This document shows, in pieces, positions 43,701 to 51,440 of a stretch of 53,753 nt of DNA. The notes under the pieces were generated by a model that was given only the letters and a program-made list of their open reading frames with translations, searched no databases and was not told where the DNA came from. Source of the stretch: Halobacterium sp. KA-4 (GTDB lineage: Archaea > Halobacteriota > Halobacteria > Halobacteriales > Halobacteriaceae). The number at the start of each line of letters is the position of its first letter. Within the stretch, counting starts at the first letter, position 1. The stretch is taken from contig NZ_JAJJZG010000019.1 of NCBI RefSeq assembly GCF_021028995.1, positions 1 to 53,753 on the forward strand, read 5' to 3'. Both the position numbers and the translations under genes were made by a program.

Positions 43701-43816
43701 AGGTCGTCGACGAGTCCGGGCCGCTCGACGTCGCCGCCGACGTAGTCGTACTCCGCACGGTCGTCCGCCGCCGGCGTCGCCTCGCGCCCCGGCAGGCCGC
43801 GTTCGTGGGATGCCAT
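40751..43816 (-). CDS. D-lactate/2-hydroxyacid dehydrogenase, FAD plus 4Fe-4S plus CCG domains in one chain
   Basis: A 1021-residue respiratory dehydrogenase. The N-terminal FAD-binding (PCMH) domain (about 50-260) has LPRGGGTSLAGQAVNEA and AAGNRSTVGGAIGNNSTGAH. A FAD-oxidase C-terminal domain (about 270-560) includes SVSGEHGDGRARTQWNRKLY. Two ferredoxin clusters follow (CHGCGGC, CVGCKGCAKDCP), then a GlpC-like cysteine-rich region with SYHGHCHQKATKK and STCCGMAGTFGYE. The chain thus fuses what GlcD, GlcF or LldE do in separate subunits. It likely passes electrons from D-lactate, glycolate or D-2-hydroxyglutarate to the quinone pool. An SLC13-type permease gene lies 73 bp upstream on the same strand and may import the substrate. 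Confidence 0.9.
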   Translation of the reverse strand: MASHERGLPGREATPAADDRAEYDYVGGDVERPGLVDDLADRVAGDVRFDTYTRQLYATDASAYEVTPVGVVFPTDTEDVAAVVDYCATREIPVLPRGGGTSLAGQAVNEAIVLDFTRHMDGVVDVDPDSQEARVQAGTVLEDLNQRLAPHDLKFAPDPAAGNRSTVGGAIGNNSTGAHSLKYGKTDAYVESCEVVLADGSTATLGVMAVDELRERADANADDPLSRVYAGVVAVLDDHADEVEARFPDMKRNVSGYNLDRLVDEARDGTVNLARLLAGSEGTLAIVTEATVSLEPIPETKSVALLTYESVVDAVTDVTHVLDHDPAAVELIDDTLIDLASETAEFEDVVALLPEGTRAALLVEFYAANDEDGREQTASLVADRVEGGHDGGEPDASGGGDRYAFDSLVAHDDEERETYWKLRKSGLPILLGRTSDAKHISFIEDCAIPPEHLSEFVTRFQAILEDNDTFASFYAHAGPGVLHVRPLVNTKSETGLAAMEDIADRVTDVVVEFGGSVSGEHGDGRARTQWNRKLYGDQLWGAFRDLKSAFDPDWILNPGQVCGDVDMTENLRFSPDYEFDAGFDANLNWDNENGLRGMVELCHGCGGCRTEQETTGGVMCPTYRAADEEITSTRGRANMLRQAMSGDLPDDPTGDEFAEEVLDLCVGCKGCAKDCPSEVDMAKMKAEVTHERHQREGASVRDKLFANVDALAALGSATAPISNLVSKVPGARTVLEKTVGIASERSLPRFERETLQDWFDARGGTTVPAGDADRKAVLFPDTYTNYAHPEIGKAAVRVLEAAGVHVDLADRTDSGRPAHSKGFLDKSRETARQNIAALEPRVAEGWDVVLVEPSDAVMFQSDYLDLLSGDAVETLAANTYGVCEYLDAFRLDDAIAWSTPDASLSYHGHCHQKATKKDHHAVGVLRRAGYATDPVDSTCCGMAGTFGYEAEHHAMSEAIGDILVDQLDDSDGELAVAPGASCRTQLGDMLDEDARDAADLVPEDRASPPTPVELLAAAVQN

Positions 43817-43889
43817 CTGATTGCGAGCGACTACGGCGGACGCCCTCCTTGTGTTTTCGGATGCCTCGAACGAGCTTCGGGAGCCGCCG

Positions 43890-45338
43890 TCAGAACGCGA
43901 GCGCGAAGACGCCGATCTGAATCGGGAGCAGGACGAGCAGCGTCGCCAGCGAGCACAGCGCCGCCATCTTGACGAGCTCCATCGTGTCTACGACGTCGAG
44001 CCCGAGTATCGCGACGAGGACCGCCGACTGGTAGGGGAAGAAGTACGTGTTGAGCGCGACCGCTTCGGTCATCGCGACCGGGACCAGCGGGAGGCCGGCG
44101 CCCTCGGCGAACGCCACGAGCACGGGCGTCAGCACGCTCGCGACCGCCAGCCCCTCCATGAGGAACGTCAACGCGATGGACGCGACCGCGAGGAACCCGA
44201 GCGCGACCGCCAGCGACGCGTCCTGCGGGAACGTCGCGAGGATGACGTCGGCGGCGACCTCCGTGAACCCGGTCTGCTGGAGGCCCGCAGCGATGGCGAA
44301 GATGGCGCCGAGGAAGAACACGATGGAGAAGTTCGCCTGCTCGACGGCGTCCGCGCCGACGACGCCGACGCGGGGCGTGAACGCGAGCACGACGACGACG
44401 AGCGCACCGTACAGCGGGTGGAGGCCGTGGACCGAGTCAGTCAGCCAGATGGCGACGCCGACCAGCAGGAACGCCATCATGCGGCGCGCCTCCGCGGACG
44501 CTCCCGTGGTCCCTTCGACGCTGGTATCCACGGCGTCGGCGTCCGTCGGCCGGTAGAGAACGTACGCGATGGCGGTGACGACGGCGGCGCGACCGACCGT
44601 CATGACGGGCGCGAGCCAGACCGCCCACTCCACCCAGCCGATGGAGACGCCGGCGTTCGTCTCGACCAGCCCGGCGATGATGATGTTCGCCAGCGACCCC
44701 GTGAGGATGCCCGTGCCGGCGAAGTAGGTGACGAACAGTGGGCCGAGGAACAGGCCGACGCGGGCGCGGCGCTCGGAGAAGCTCGTCCCGATGGAGACGA
44801 GGATGGGACCGAGGATGAGCACGCGCACGAGCGCCGACGGGACGAGCACGACAAACGCGAGCGCGGCAGCCGACAGCACGACCAGGAGGTGGCGGTACGT
44901 GGTGGCCGCGTCCGCGGTCGCGTCGCCGGGGAGCACGCCCAGCGCGGCGCGTTCGACGACGGCGGCGAGCCCGCTCTGTCGGGTAGCCTCCCCGAGCAGC
45001 ACGCCGAGGACGACCAGCCACGTGGCCGGCGACTGGAAGCCGGTGAGCGCGAGGTCCGTCGAGAACACGACACCGACGAGTCCAACCGCGAGCAGGCCGG
45101 TGAGCCACGGCTCGACGGGCGCGCCGACCCAGAGGCTGACGCAGAAGACGGTGATGGCGAGCATCGTCGCCGCGTCGGCGGCGACGGGTGCGTACAGGAA
45201 GACGCCGGCGGCGGCTGCGGCGCCGACCGGCAGCGAGAGCCACGAGAGGTCGAACTCCTCCCGGAGGACGGCCAGCCGCGTCGGTTCAGTCGACACGTCG
45301 GAACACCATTCGTCGGGAAACAGGGACACGGACCGCAT
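43890..45338 (-). CDS. SLC13/DASS-type membrane permease
   Basis: 482 residues with about 11-12 membrane segments, for example WLSLPVGAAAAAGVFLYAPV and PWLTGLLAVGLVGVVFSTDL. Motifs GTGILTGSLANIIIAGLVET (helix-breaking loop with Asn) and TEAVALNTYFFPYQSAVLVA resemble the two substrate/sodium-binding hairpins of divalent-anion:sodium symporters. Substrates of the family are di- and tricarboxylates, sulfate or similar anions. It precedes the D-lactate-dehydrogenase-like gene by 73 bp on the same strand, so the pair probably forms an uptake-and-oxidation unit for an organic acid. The first 20 residues are soluble; a slightly later start cannot be excluded. Confidence 0.82.
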   Translation of the reverse strand: MRSVSLFPDEWCSDVSTEPTRLAVLREEFDLSWLSLPVGAAAAAGVFLYAPVAADAATMLAITVFCVSLWVGAPVEPWLTGLLAVGLVGVVFSTDLALTGFQSPATWLVVLGVLLGEATRQSGLAAVVERAALGVLPGDATADAATTYRHLLVVLSAAALAFVVLVPSALVRVLILGPILVSIGTSFSERRARVGLFLGPLFVTYFAGTGILTGSLANIIIAGLVETNAGVSIGWVEWAVWLAPVMTVGRAAVVTAIAYVLYRPTDADAVDTSVEGTTGASAEARRMMAFLLVGVAIWLTDSVHGLHPLYGALVVVVLAFTPRVGVVGADAVEQANFSIVFFLGAIFAIAAGLQQTGFTEVAADVILATFPQDASLAVALGFLAVASIALTFLMEGLAVASVLTPVLVAFAEGAGLPLVPVAMTEAVALNTYFFPYQSAVLVAILGLDVVDTMELVKMAALCSLATLLVLLPIQIGVFALAF

Positions 45339-45417
45339 TCATCTTGCGGAAGGGGCCGTGAGGGCCGGTAGCGGCGCCAACGCGACGGGCATGTGGGTTC
45401 GTCGAGCAGTCGCAGCC

Positions 45418-46206
45418 TCAGAGATTCGACGCCGTGGCGCCGCCGTCGATGGGGACTGCGGCGCCGTTGACGTAGCCGGACTTCGGCGAGCTCAGGAACG
45501 CGACCGTGTTGCCGAGCTCCATCGGGTCGCCGATGCGTTCGAGGGGGTTGTCCGCCCAGTCCGCCAGCCCCTCCTCGTAGCTGTCGTACTCGCCGCGCTC
45601 GATGGCTTGGTCGACGAGCTCGCGGATGCGCGAGGTCTCGTGCGACCCGGGGAGGACGGCGTTCGCGCGGACCTCGGGTGCGAACTCCTTCGAGAGCGTC
45701 TTCTCCAGGCCGACGACGCCCATGCGGACGGAGTTGGACAGCACGAGGTCGTCGATGGCTTCCTTGACGCTACGGGAAGTGATGGTGACGATGGTGCCGC
45801 CGTCGCCCTCCGTCAGGTGAGGTTCGGCCTCGCGGGCCAGCCGGACGACGCTCATCACGAGCAACTCGTAGGCCTCGTACCAGTCCTCGTCGGTCGTTTC
45901 GAGGAACGCGCCGGACGGCGGGCCGCCGGCGCTGGTGACGAGGTGGTCGATGGTGCCGAACTCCTCGACGGTCGTCTCCACGAGCGCCTCGACGTCGTCG
46001 GCGTCGGTCAGGTCGCCCTGCTGGGCGACGACCTCGCCAGTCGCCACGTCCGCGATTTCCTCTCGGGCGTCCGCGAGTCGGTCCTCGTCGCGGCCGTTGA
46101 TGACGACGTCGGCGCCCTCGCGGGCGAGTGCTTTCGCCGACGCTTTGCCGAGGCCGCTGGAGGACGCCGTCACGAGCGCTGCGTTGCCGTCGATTGCCAG
46201 GTCCAT
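45418..46206 (-). CDS. SDR-family protein with altered catalytic Tyr/Lys
   Basis: A 262-residue Rossmann protein opening MDLAIDGNAALVTASSSGLG with the SDR cofactor motif (TASSSGLG, 13-20), the NGRDEDRL segment selecting NADP, and LVTSAGGPPSGAF in place of the NNAG motif. In classical SDRs a Tyr-x3-Lys pair follows the catalytic Ser; here the aligned positions read S157 and R161 (LSNSVRMGVVG). The rest of the fold (GLEKTLSKEFAPEVRANAVL, NTVAFLSSPKSGYVNGAAVP) is standard. It either uses an Arg-based mechanism, as some SDR subgroups annotated 3-oxoacyl reductase-like may, or binds cofactor without classical catalysis. Divergent from the acyl-CoA dehydrogenase gene, with a 137-bp shared promoter region. 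Confidence 0.85.
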   Translation of the reverse strand: MDLAIDGNAALVTASSSGLGKASAKALAREGADVVINGRDEDRLADAREEIADVATGEVVAQQGDLTDADDVEALVETTVEEFGTIDHLVTSAGGPPSGAFLETTDEDWYEAYELLVMSVVRLAREAEPHLTEGDGGTIVTITSRSVKEAIDDLVLSNSVRMGVVGLEKTLSKEFAPEVRANAVLPGSHETSRIRELVDQAIERGEYDSYEEGLADWADNPLERIGDPMELGNTVAFLSSPKSGYVNGAAVPIDGGATASNL

Positions 46207-46343
46207 GTCGTAGCCAATCGGAGTCCCGTTCGAAAGCGTTTCCGTACAGGCAACCAGCGTGGCGACGGGTGGCGTCGAGCATCGACGGCTTGCCCGTTGG
46301 GGCGCGGGCGAGTTATTTATCCGTTCGGGCTGTACGCCGGCGT

Positions 46344-47516
46344 ATGCTCGATTACTTCGGTTTGGAAGCGGACCTCGACCAGGAGGAGCGACTGCTGTTA
46401 GAGTCCGCTCGCGACTTCGTCGACGGAGAAGTCGAGGACATCGGCCAGCACTGGATAGACGGCACCTTCCCCGAGGAACTCATCCCGAAGATGGGTGAGA
46501 TGGGGTTCTACGCTCCGAACCTCGAGGGGTACGGTCTAGCGAACGTCAGCGAGAAGTCCTACGGGCTGTTGATGCAGGAGCTGGAGGCGTGTGACTCGGG
46601 GCTGCGCTCGATGGCGAGCGTGCAGGGCGCGCTCGTGATGTACCCGATTCACGCGTTCGGTAGCGACGAGCAGCGCGAGGAGTGGCTGCCAAAACTCGGG
46701 ACGGGTGAGGCCGTCGGCTGCTTCGGCCTCACCGAACCCGAGCACGGGTCGAACCCCTCTGCGATGGAGACGCGCGCCGAACGTGCCGGCGGGCACGCGG
46801 GCGACGAGTACGTCCTGAACGGCTCGAAGACGTGGATTACGAACTCCCCGATTGCGGACGTCGCGGTGGTCTGGGCGAAAGACCACAGCGAGGACGACAA
46901 CCCCGTCCGGGGGTTCCTCGTGGAGACCGACCGCGACGGCGTTACGACGAACAAGATCGACGACAAGCTCAGCCTCCGTGCGTCCATCACTGGTGAAATC
47001 AGCCTGCAGAACGTACACATCCCGAAGGAGAACCGGCTTCCCGGTGTCTCCGGGATGAAGGGGCCGCTGTCGTGTCTCACGCAGGCGCGCTACGGCATCG
47101 CGTGGGGGGCGGTCGGCGCGGCCCGGGACTGCTTCGAGACCGCTCGCGAGTACGCTACGGACCGCGAGCAGTTCGGCAAACCAATCGGCGGCTTCCAGAT
47201 GCAACAACAGAAGCTCGCGGAGATGGCGACCCAGATTACGCTCGCGCAGTTGCTCGCGCACCGTCTCGCGGATCTGAAGGAGCGCGGCGACATGCGCCCC
47301 CAGCACGTCTCAATGGCGAAACGCAACAACGTCCGGATGGCCCGCGACCAGTCCCGCATCGCCCGGGAGATGCTGGGCGGCAACGGCATCACCACGGACT
47401 ACTCGCCGATGCGCCACATGACGAACATGGAGACTGTCTACACCTACGAGGGTACCCACGACATTCACACGCTGATTCTCGGCGAAGACCTCACTGGCAT
47501 CGCCGCATACAACTAA
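46344..47516 (+). CDS. Acyl-CoA dehydrogenase, glutaryl-CoA dehydrogenase-like
   Basis: 390 residues from the ATG at 46344 (MLDYFGLEADLDQEERLLLE). It is an FAD enzyme of acyl-CoA oxidation. CFGLTEPEHGSNPSAMETRA and WITNSPIADVAVVWAKDHSE are flavin- and substrate-binding segments; the catalytic Glu is in YTYEGTHDIHTLILGEDLTG. The YEGTHDIH pattern and overall length fit glutaryl-CoA dehydrogenase best, which oxidises and decarboxylates glutaryl-CoA to crotonyl-CoA during lysine and aromatic degradation. Haloarchaea have several close members with other substrates, so specificity remains open. The start at 46128 would run through the divergent SDR gene and is rejected. Confidence 0.88.
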   Translation: MLDYFGLEADLDQEERLLLESARDFVDGEVEDIGQHWIDGTFPEELIPKMGEMGFYAPNLEGYGLANVSEKSYGLLMQELEACDSGLRSMASVQGALVMYPIHAFGSDEQREEWLPKLGTGEAVGCFGLTEPEHGSNPSAMETRAERAGGHAGDEYVLNGSKTWITNSPIADVAVVWAKDHSEDDNPVRGFLVETDRDGVTTNKIDDKLSLRASITGEISLQNVHIPKENRLPGVSGMKGPLSCLTQARYGIAWGAVGAARDCFETAREYATDREQFGKPIGGFQMQQQKLAEMATQITLAQLLAHRLADLKERGDMRPQHVSMAKRNNVRMARDQSRIAREMLGGNGITTDYSPMRHMTNMETVYTYEGTHDIHTLILGEDLTGIAAYN

Positions 47517-48032
47517 CTGATATCTGGTAATTTGATTGTCCTATATCTATTTTTATATTTCTTTTGCCAGTCAGTGAATCGTGATTGTGAGTGGGGATTG
47601 TATATCGACAGCCCCCGCGGGCGTCATTCAACCCGTCCAGTATATCCTAATACTAGTTACAATAGGTAGTTTAGGTGCCTATTACTTTTTTAGAGGTCCG
47701 ATATCCGGTCATTTACTATTACAGCGGTTTCAGTAAATTCCAGATACGATCGAGAAACAGGTTTCGATGATGGTCCGAATATGAGGTATAGCTCCCCACC
47801 TCAACAACTAACCCCCATAATTACCAATTTTCGAAGTAATAAATACTATTGACTTTACGGAGTGGTATGCTGTCTCGTAGTGTCGTGACGAGCACGCTAC
47901 TTAATGCAGGCCGAAAAAGCGCGGCCGTGTTTCGAGTGGGGTGGAAATTCCTTGGTTCCTGGCGAGAACTTCTAAGCTTCCGAGAACCAGCCACCATTCT
48001 AATGGAGGTAGGTGGTATCTCTGACGGTAGGT
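47517..48032. other. AT-rich gene-free interval
   Basis: About 515 bp. T-rich runs at 47540-47565 follow the acyl-CoA dehydrogenase stop and could terminate transcription. AATAGG/CCTATT arms around TAGTTTAGGTG (about 47664-47686) resemble the TAGGTACCTA motif near parA but are imperfect. A short frame at 47849-48172 is not convincing as a gene. Confidence 0.5.
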
Positions 48033-48587
48033 ATGTCCACTCAAGAACACCGTCTCGAAAGCACCGTTGCCGGCTTCACTGCCGTCGGGAAGCTCCACTC
48101 GCTGAGCGTCTGGTTCATCCTCGCGTTACGCCTGATGATGGGACTAGCGTTCCTCCAGAGCGGCGTCGATAAGGTTCTTTCCGGGAGTTTCAGCGCGGCC
48201 GGCTATCTCCAGAACGCACCGCCCGCGAACAACAGTCCGGTCGCCGACCTCTTCGTTGCGATGGGGGAGACACCGTGGTTCGTGGACTTCGTGAACATCG
48301 CCGTCCCGTGGGGTGAGGTACTCATCGGTCTCGGCCTGCTCGTGGGCTGTCTCACCCGTCTCGCCGCGTTCTGGGGCGCGTTCATGATGCTCATGTTCTA
48401 CCTCGGGAACTGGGAGATCAGCCACGGCTACATCAACGGCGACTTCGCGTACATGCTCGTGTTCCTCGCGGTCGCCGCGTTCGGTGCCGGCCGCATCCTC
48501 GGGCTGGACTCGTACATCGAACAGTACGAGGTCGGTGGCGAGGCGCTCGTCGAGCGCTATCCGTGGATGCGCTACCTGCTCGGCTAG
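48033..48587 (+). CDS. DoxX/DoxD-family membrane protein
   Basis: 184 residues from the ATG at 48033 (MSTQEHRLES). Four membrane segments are seen: LSVWFILALRLMMGLAFLQS, FVNIAVPWGEVLIGLGLLVG, LAAFWGAFMMLMFYLGNWEI and FAYMLVFLAVAAFGAGRILG. Conserved polar residues include QSGVDK after the first segment and the PWGE motif, characteristic of the DoxX/TQO small DoxD group. It is distinct from and longer than the DoxX protein at 33043. It converges on the small membrane protein that ends the acetate operon. A quinone-linked or redox role is inferred from the family only. Confidence 0.85.
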   Translation: MSTQEHRLESTVAGFTAVGKLHSLSVWFILALRLMMGLAFLQSGVDKVLSGSFSAAGYLQNAPPANNSPVADLFVAMGETPWFVDFVNIAVPWGEVLIGLGLLVGCLTRLAAFWGAFMMLMFYLGNWEISHGYINGDFAYMLVFLAVAAFGAGRILGLDSYIEQYEVGGEALVERYPWMRYLLG

Positions 48588-48606
48588 AAGAAGCGGTCCG
48601 AGACCG

Positions 48607-48822
48607 CTACTGCGATTCTTTCGCGTGCTGTAGCGAGAAGACGAACCCGTAGTAGGCGACGACGCCGCTCGCGAGCGCGCCGTAGTACACCAGCTGCGGT
48701 GCACCGAACGCCTCGAACAGCAGGGTGACGACGATGACCCACGCGAACGCGAACGCGAGGTCGAACAGCATTCCGTCGTGGTGTTCGACGACGTGGTCGC
48801 GGACAGCGTCGAGCAGGCTCAC
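48607..48822 (-). CDS. Small membrane protein ending the acetate operon
   Basis: 71 residues with two membrane segments (MLFDLAFAFAWVIVVTLLFE and LVYYGALASGVVAYYGFVFS) and a short His/Glu-containing N-terminus (RDHVVEHHDG). Its start overlaps the stop of the universal stress protein gene by 4 bp, implying translational coupling. I do not know a function. Confidence 0.75.
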   Translation of the reverse strand: MSLLDAVRDHVVEHHDGMLFDLAFAFAWVIVVTLLFEAFGAPQLVYYGALASGVVAYYGFVFSLQHAKESQ

Positions 48823-49286
48823 GATTCGTCTTCCCCGTGGGCGTCGACGACGAGCACCGGCAGCCGGGTGCGCCGGAGTACTTTCTCGGCGACGCTACCG
48901 AGAACGACCCGGGAGAGCCCGGAGCGGCCGTGGCTCCCCATCACGACGAGGTCGATGTCGTTGTCCTCGACGAACTTCCGGATGGCACGCGCGGGCTCGC
49001 CTGCCGTGACGTGCTCCTCGACGGAGACACCGTGCTCGGCGGCGACGTCCGCGACGTAGCCGGTGGCCTCGTCGGCCTCGGCTTTCACTTCGGGCATCTC
49101 ATCGAGTTTCCCCCGACGGATGCGTTCGACCTGCTCGGTGCCAAGCGCGAGCGTCGTCGCGTCGACGTCGAAGACGAACAACGCGTGGACCGTCGCGTCG
49201 TACTTCGCCGCGAGGTCGACCGCCTGGTCGACCGCACTGCGGGCGGTTTCGCTGCCGTCGGTCGGAACGAGGATGTTGTCGTACAT
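48819..49286 (-). CDS. Universal stress protein, UspA family
   Basis: 155 residues. It opens MYDNILVPTDGSETARSAVD and carries the ATP-binding pattern G-x2-G-x9-G-S in VVMGSHGRSGLSRVVLGSVA. Such proteins bind nucleotide and modulate stress survival or partner transporters. Its start lies directly beside the symporter stop (49287), so both are on one message. In many haloarchaeal genomes a Usp protein accompanies sodium:solute symporters, suggesting regulation of transport by energy state. Confidence 0.92.
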   Translation of the reverse strand: MYDNILVPTDGSETARSAVDQAVDLAAKYDATVHALFVFDVDATTLALGTEQVERIRRGKLDEMPEVKAEADEATGYVADVAAEHGVSVEEHVTAGEPARAIRKFVEDNDIDLVVMGSHGRSGLSRVVLGSVAEKVLRRTRLPVLVVDAHGEDES

Positions 49287-50981
49287 TTAGTCGTCAGAGC
49301 TCACGACGTCTTCGGCGCTCTGCTGTTGGCTCATCGGTTCGGGGCTGTGGCACTGCCGAACGAGCTTCTTCGTTTCGAGGTCGGGTTCGGCGGTCACCAT
49401 CGAGACGACGATGGTCACCACGAACACGACAGGCACGGCGACGAGCGCGGAGCCGATAGCGGGCAGCCACTGTGCGAGCGTCGCGGAGATGATGCCGTCC
49501 GAGCCCGCGGCCCCGCTGAGCAGCCCGTAGTTCGGCACCACTTCGTTGATCATCGGAATCGTCCAGATGACGAGCCCGGTGGTCATGCCGGCGAGTGCGC
49601 CCTGACGGTTCGTGTTCTCCCACCAGAGGCCGAGGAAGAACATCGGGAACAGCACGGCACCGGCCAGCGAGAACGCGTACGAGACGAGCGCCGCGATGGG
49701 CGCTGCCGGGTCGAGCGCGGCCAGCGTCGTGATGACGCCGAGCGCGATGATGCTCATACGGCCGACGAACACCTGCTGGCGCTGCGTCGCGTCCTCGTTG
49801 ATGAGGTTCTTGTAGATGTCGTGGGAGATGGCCGACGACCCAGTGATGAACAGGCCGGCGGTCGTCGCGATGGCGGCTGCGATACCGCCAGCGGCGACGA
49901 GCCCGACGAACCACGTTGGGAGATTCGACAGCTGCGCGGCGAGCACGACGATGACGTCGCCCGCTGCGGACGTCATGCCGGGGTCACCGTAGACGGGACC
50001 GATGTTGTTCGCGTAGAGGTCGGTACCGAACGCCGCGAACGCGGGCGACGCGAGGTACAGCAGGAGGATGAAGCCGAGCCCCCAGACCGTCGACCAGCGC
50101 GCGGTGCGCTCGCTCTCGACGGTGTAGAACCGCACGAGCACGTGCGGTAAGCCACACGTACCGACCACCAGCGAGAACGCGGTGGCAATCCAGAGGTAGT
50201 AGCCGCCGTTGACGAACGGTTCGCTGAACTCGCTGCCGAGTTCGGCGAACAGCGCTCCGTACTCGATCTGCGGGATAATCGTCGAGTAGCCGTTCACGAA
50301 CCCGACGACGTACAGGCCCGCGAGGAACGCGACGATGAGGATGACGTACTGGACGGCCATGTTCTTCGTCGCGCCGAGCATCCCCGACAGCGTGAGGTAG
50401 CCCACCGTGATGGTCATCATGAGTACGACCATCGACTGGTAGCCGGTGAGCCCGAGGATACCGAGGTCGCCGAAGATGTAGAGGCCGACCAGGCCCATGC
50501 CGCGGGCTTGCCCGATGGCGTACACGAACGCGATGAGGAACGTCGTGAGCGCGGCGATGGCGCGGGCGGTGTCAGAGTTGAACCGGTCGCCGACGAAGTC
50601 GGGCGCGGTGTACTTCCCGAACCGCCGCATCTGAGCGGCCATGAAGATTAGCAGCACGAAGTAGCCGGTCGACCAGCCGACGATGAACGCCAGCCCGTAG
50701 AAACCGGAGGTGGCGATGAGCGCGGCCATGCCGAGGTACGACGCGGCGGACATCCAGTTCGCACCGATTGCCATACCGTTCTCGACGTTCCCGATGGAAC
50801 GGCCGGCGACCCACATGCCCTCGGTATCGGCGACCTTGAACACGAAGCCGATGACGAGGAACAACAGCAGCATCGCCGTCACGAGCACGGCGGGCAGCGC
50901 CTTGAACGAGACGTTCAGTCCTTCTGGAAGCAGTCCAGACTGTGCGACTGCGCCGGTCAGGTACGGGAGGAGGGCGCTCAT
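49287..50981 (-). CDS. Sodium:solute symporter, acetate permease (ActP-like) type
   Basis: A 564-residue symporter with about 13 membrane segments. The sequence VADTEGMWVAGRSIGNVENG and MAIGANWMSAASYLGMAALI is typical of the SSS family VC_2705/ActP subgroup that works with a DUF4212 small subunit. GTCGLPHVLVRFYTVESERT and AAGGIAAAIATTAGLFITGS lie in the sodium- and substrate-binding core. The acidic C-terminal tail (about 30 residues) is cytoplasmic. Its start overlaps the DUF4212 gene by 4 bp, and acetyl-CoA synthetase lies just upstream, so acetate or another short-chain monocarboxylate is the likely substrate. Confidence 0.9.
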   Translation of the reverse strand: MSALLPYLTGAVAQSGLLPEGLNVSFKALPAVLVTAMLLLFLVIGFVFKVADTEGMWVAGRSIGNVENGMAIGANWMSAASYLGMAALIATSGFYGLAFIVGWSTGYFVLLIFMAAQMRRFGKYTAPDFVGDRFNSDTARAIAALTTFLIAFVYAIGQARGMGLVGLYIFGDLGILGLTGYQSMVVLMMTITVGYLTLSGMLGATKNMAVQYVILIVAFLAGLYVVGFVNGYSTIIPQIEYGALFAELGSEFSEPFVNGGYYLWIATAFSLVVGTCGLPHVLVRFYTVESERTARWSTVWGLGFILLLYLASPAFAAFGTDLYANNIGPVYGDPGMTSAAGDVIVVLAAQLSNLPTWFVGLVAAGGIAAAIATTAGLFITGSSAISHDIYKNLINEDATQRQQVFVGRMSIIALGVITTLAALDPAAPIAALVSYAFSLAGAVLFPMFFLGLWWENTNRQGALAGMTTGLVIWTIPMINEVVPNYGLLSGAAGSDGIISATLAQWLPAIGSALVAVPVVFVVTIVVSMVTAEPDLETKKLVRQCHSPEPMSQQQSAEDVVSSDD

Positions 50982-51385
50982 TCCGAGACACCCCCGTCAG
51001 GCGAGTGGTCGATGCCGTACTTCTCGTCGAGAGCGTCGCGCTTTCGCGCGTACCAGAACGCCAGAATCAGCGCGCCGCCGGGCGCACCGATCGAGACGAG
51101 GAAGTAGTGCAGCGGGAAGCCGAGAACGGGCATCGTCGACGTCATCACGTCCGGGATAATCGCGGTTAGCGTCACCGGGCCGAAGACGACGACTGCCCAA
51201 ATGGCGAATCCCGTCCAGATGATGCGGAGGTGATCCCGCATGAACGGCGTGCTCGGCCGTAGCAGGTTCACCTCCGACGTGAGGTAGTCGGTGCTGTCCT
51301 CGGACTGCGCGACGCCGGCGACAGCGCCGCCGTCCGGTTCGGCGGGCGGTTCGTCCGTCGGATCGTGGTTGTTGTTGTCTGTCAT
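50978..51385 (-). CDS. DUF4212 small subunit of the symporter
   Basis: 135 residues. An acidic N-terminal half (about 60 residues) precedes two membrane segments: IIWTGFAIWAVVVFGPVTLT and FLVSIGAPGGALILAFWYAR, with the motif FPLHYFLVSIGAPGG between helices that defines DUF4212. These proteins always pair with VC_2705-type sodium:solute symporters, as here with a 4-bp overlap of stop and start. The gene follows acs by 55 bp in the same direction. Confidence 0.9.
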   Translation of the reverse strand: MTDNNNHDPTDEPPAEPDGGAVAGVAQSEDSTDYLTSEVNLLRPSTPFMRDHLRIIWTGFAIWAVVVFGPVTLTAIIPDVMTSTMPVLGFPLHYFLVSIGAPGGALILAFWYARKRDALDEKYGIDHSPDGGVSE

Positions 51386-51440
51386 AGTTAGTGGTCTGTT
51401 AGTTCATTCCGTGTGGCGGTTGTGAAAAGTCGGGGTGGCG

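Noticed and set aside
47849-48172. 107-codon frame before the DoxX gene
   Set aside because: Overlaps the DoxX start in another frame and shows basic, featureless sequence.
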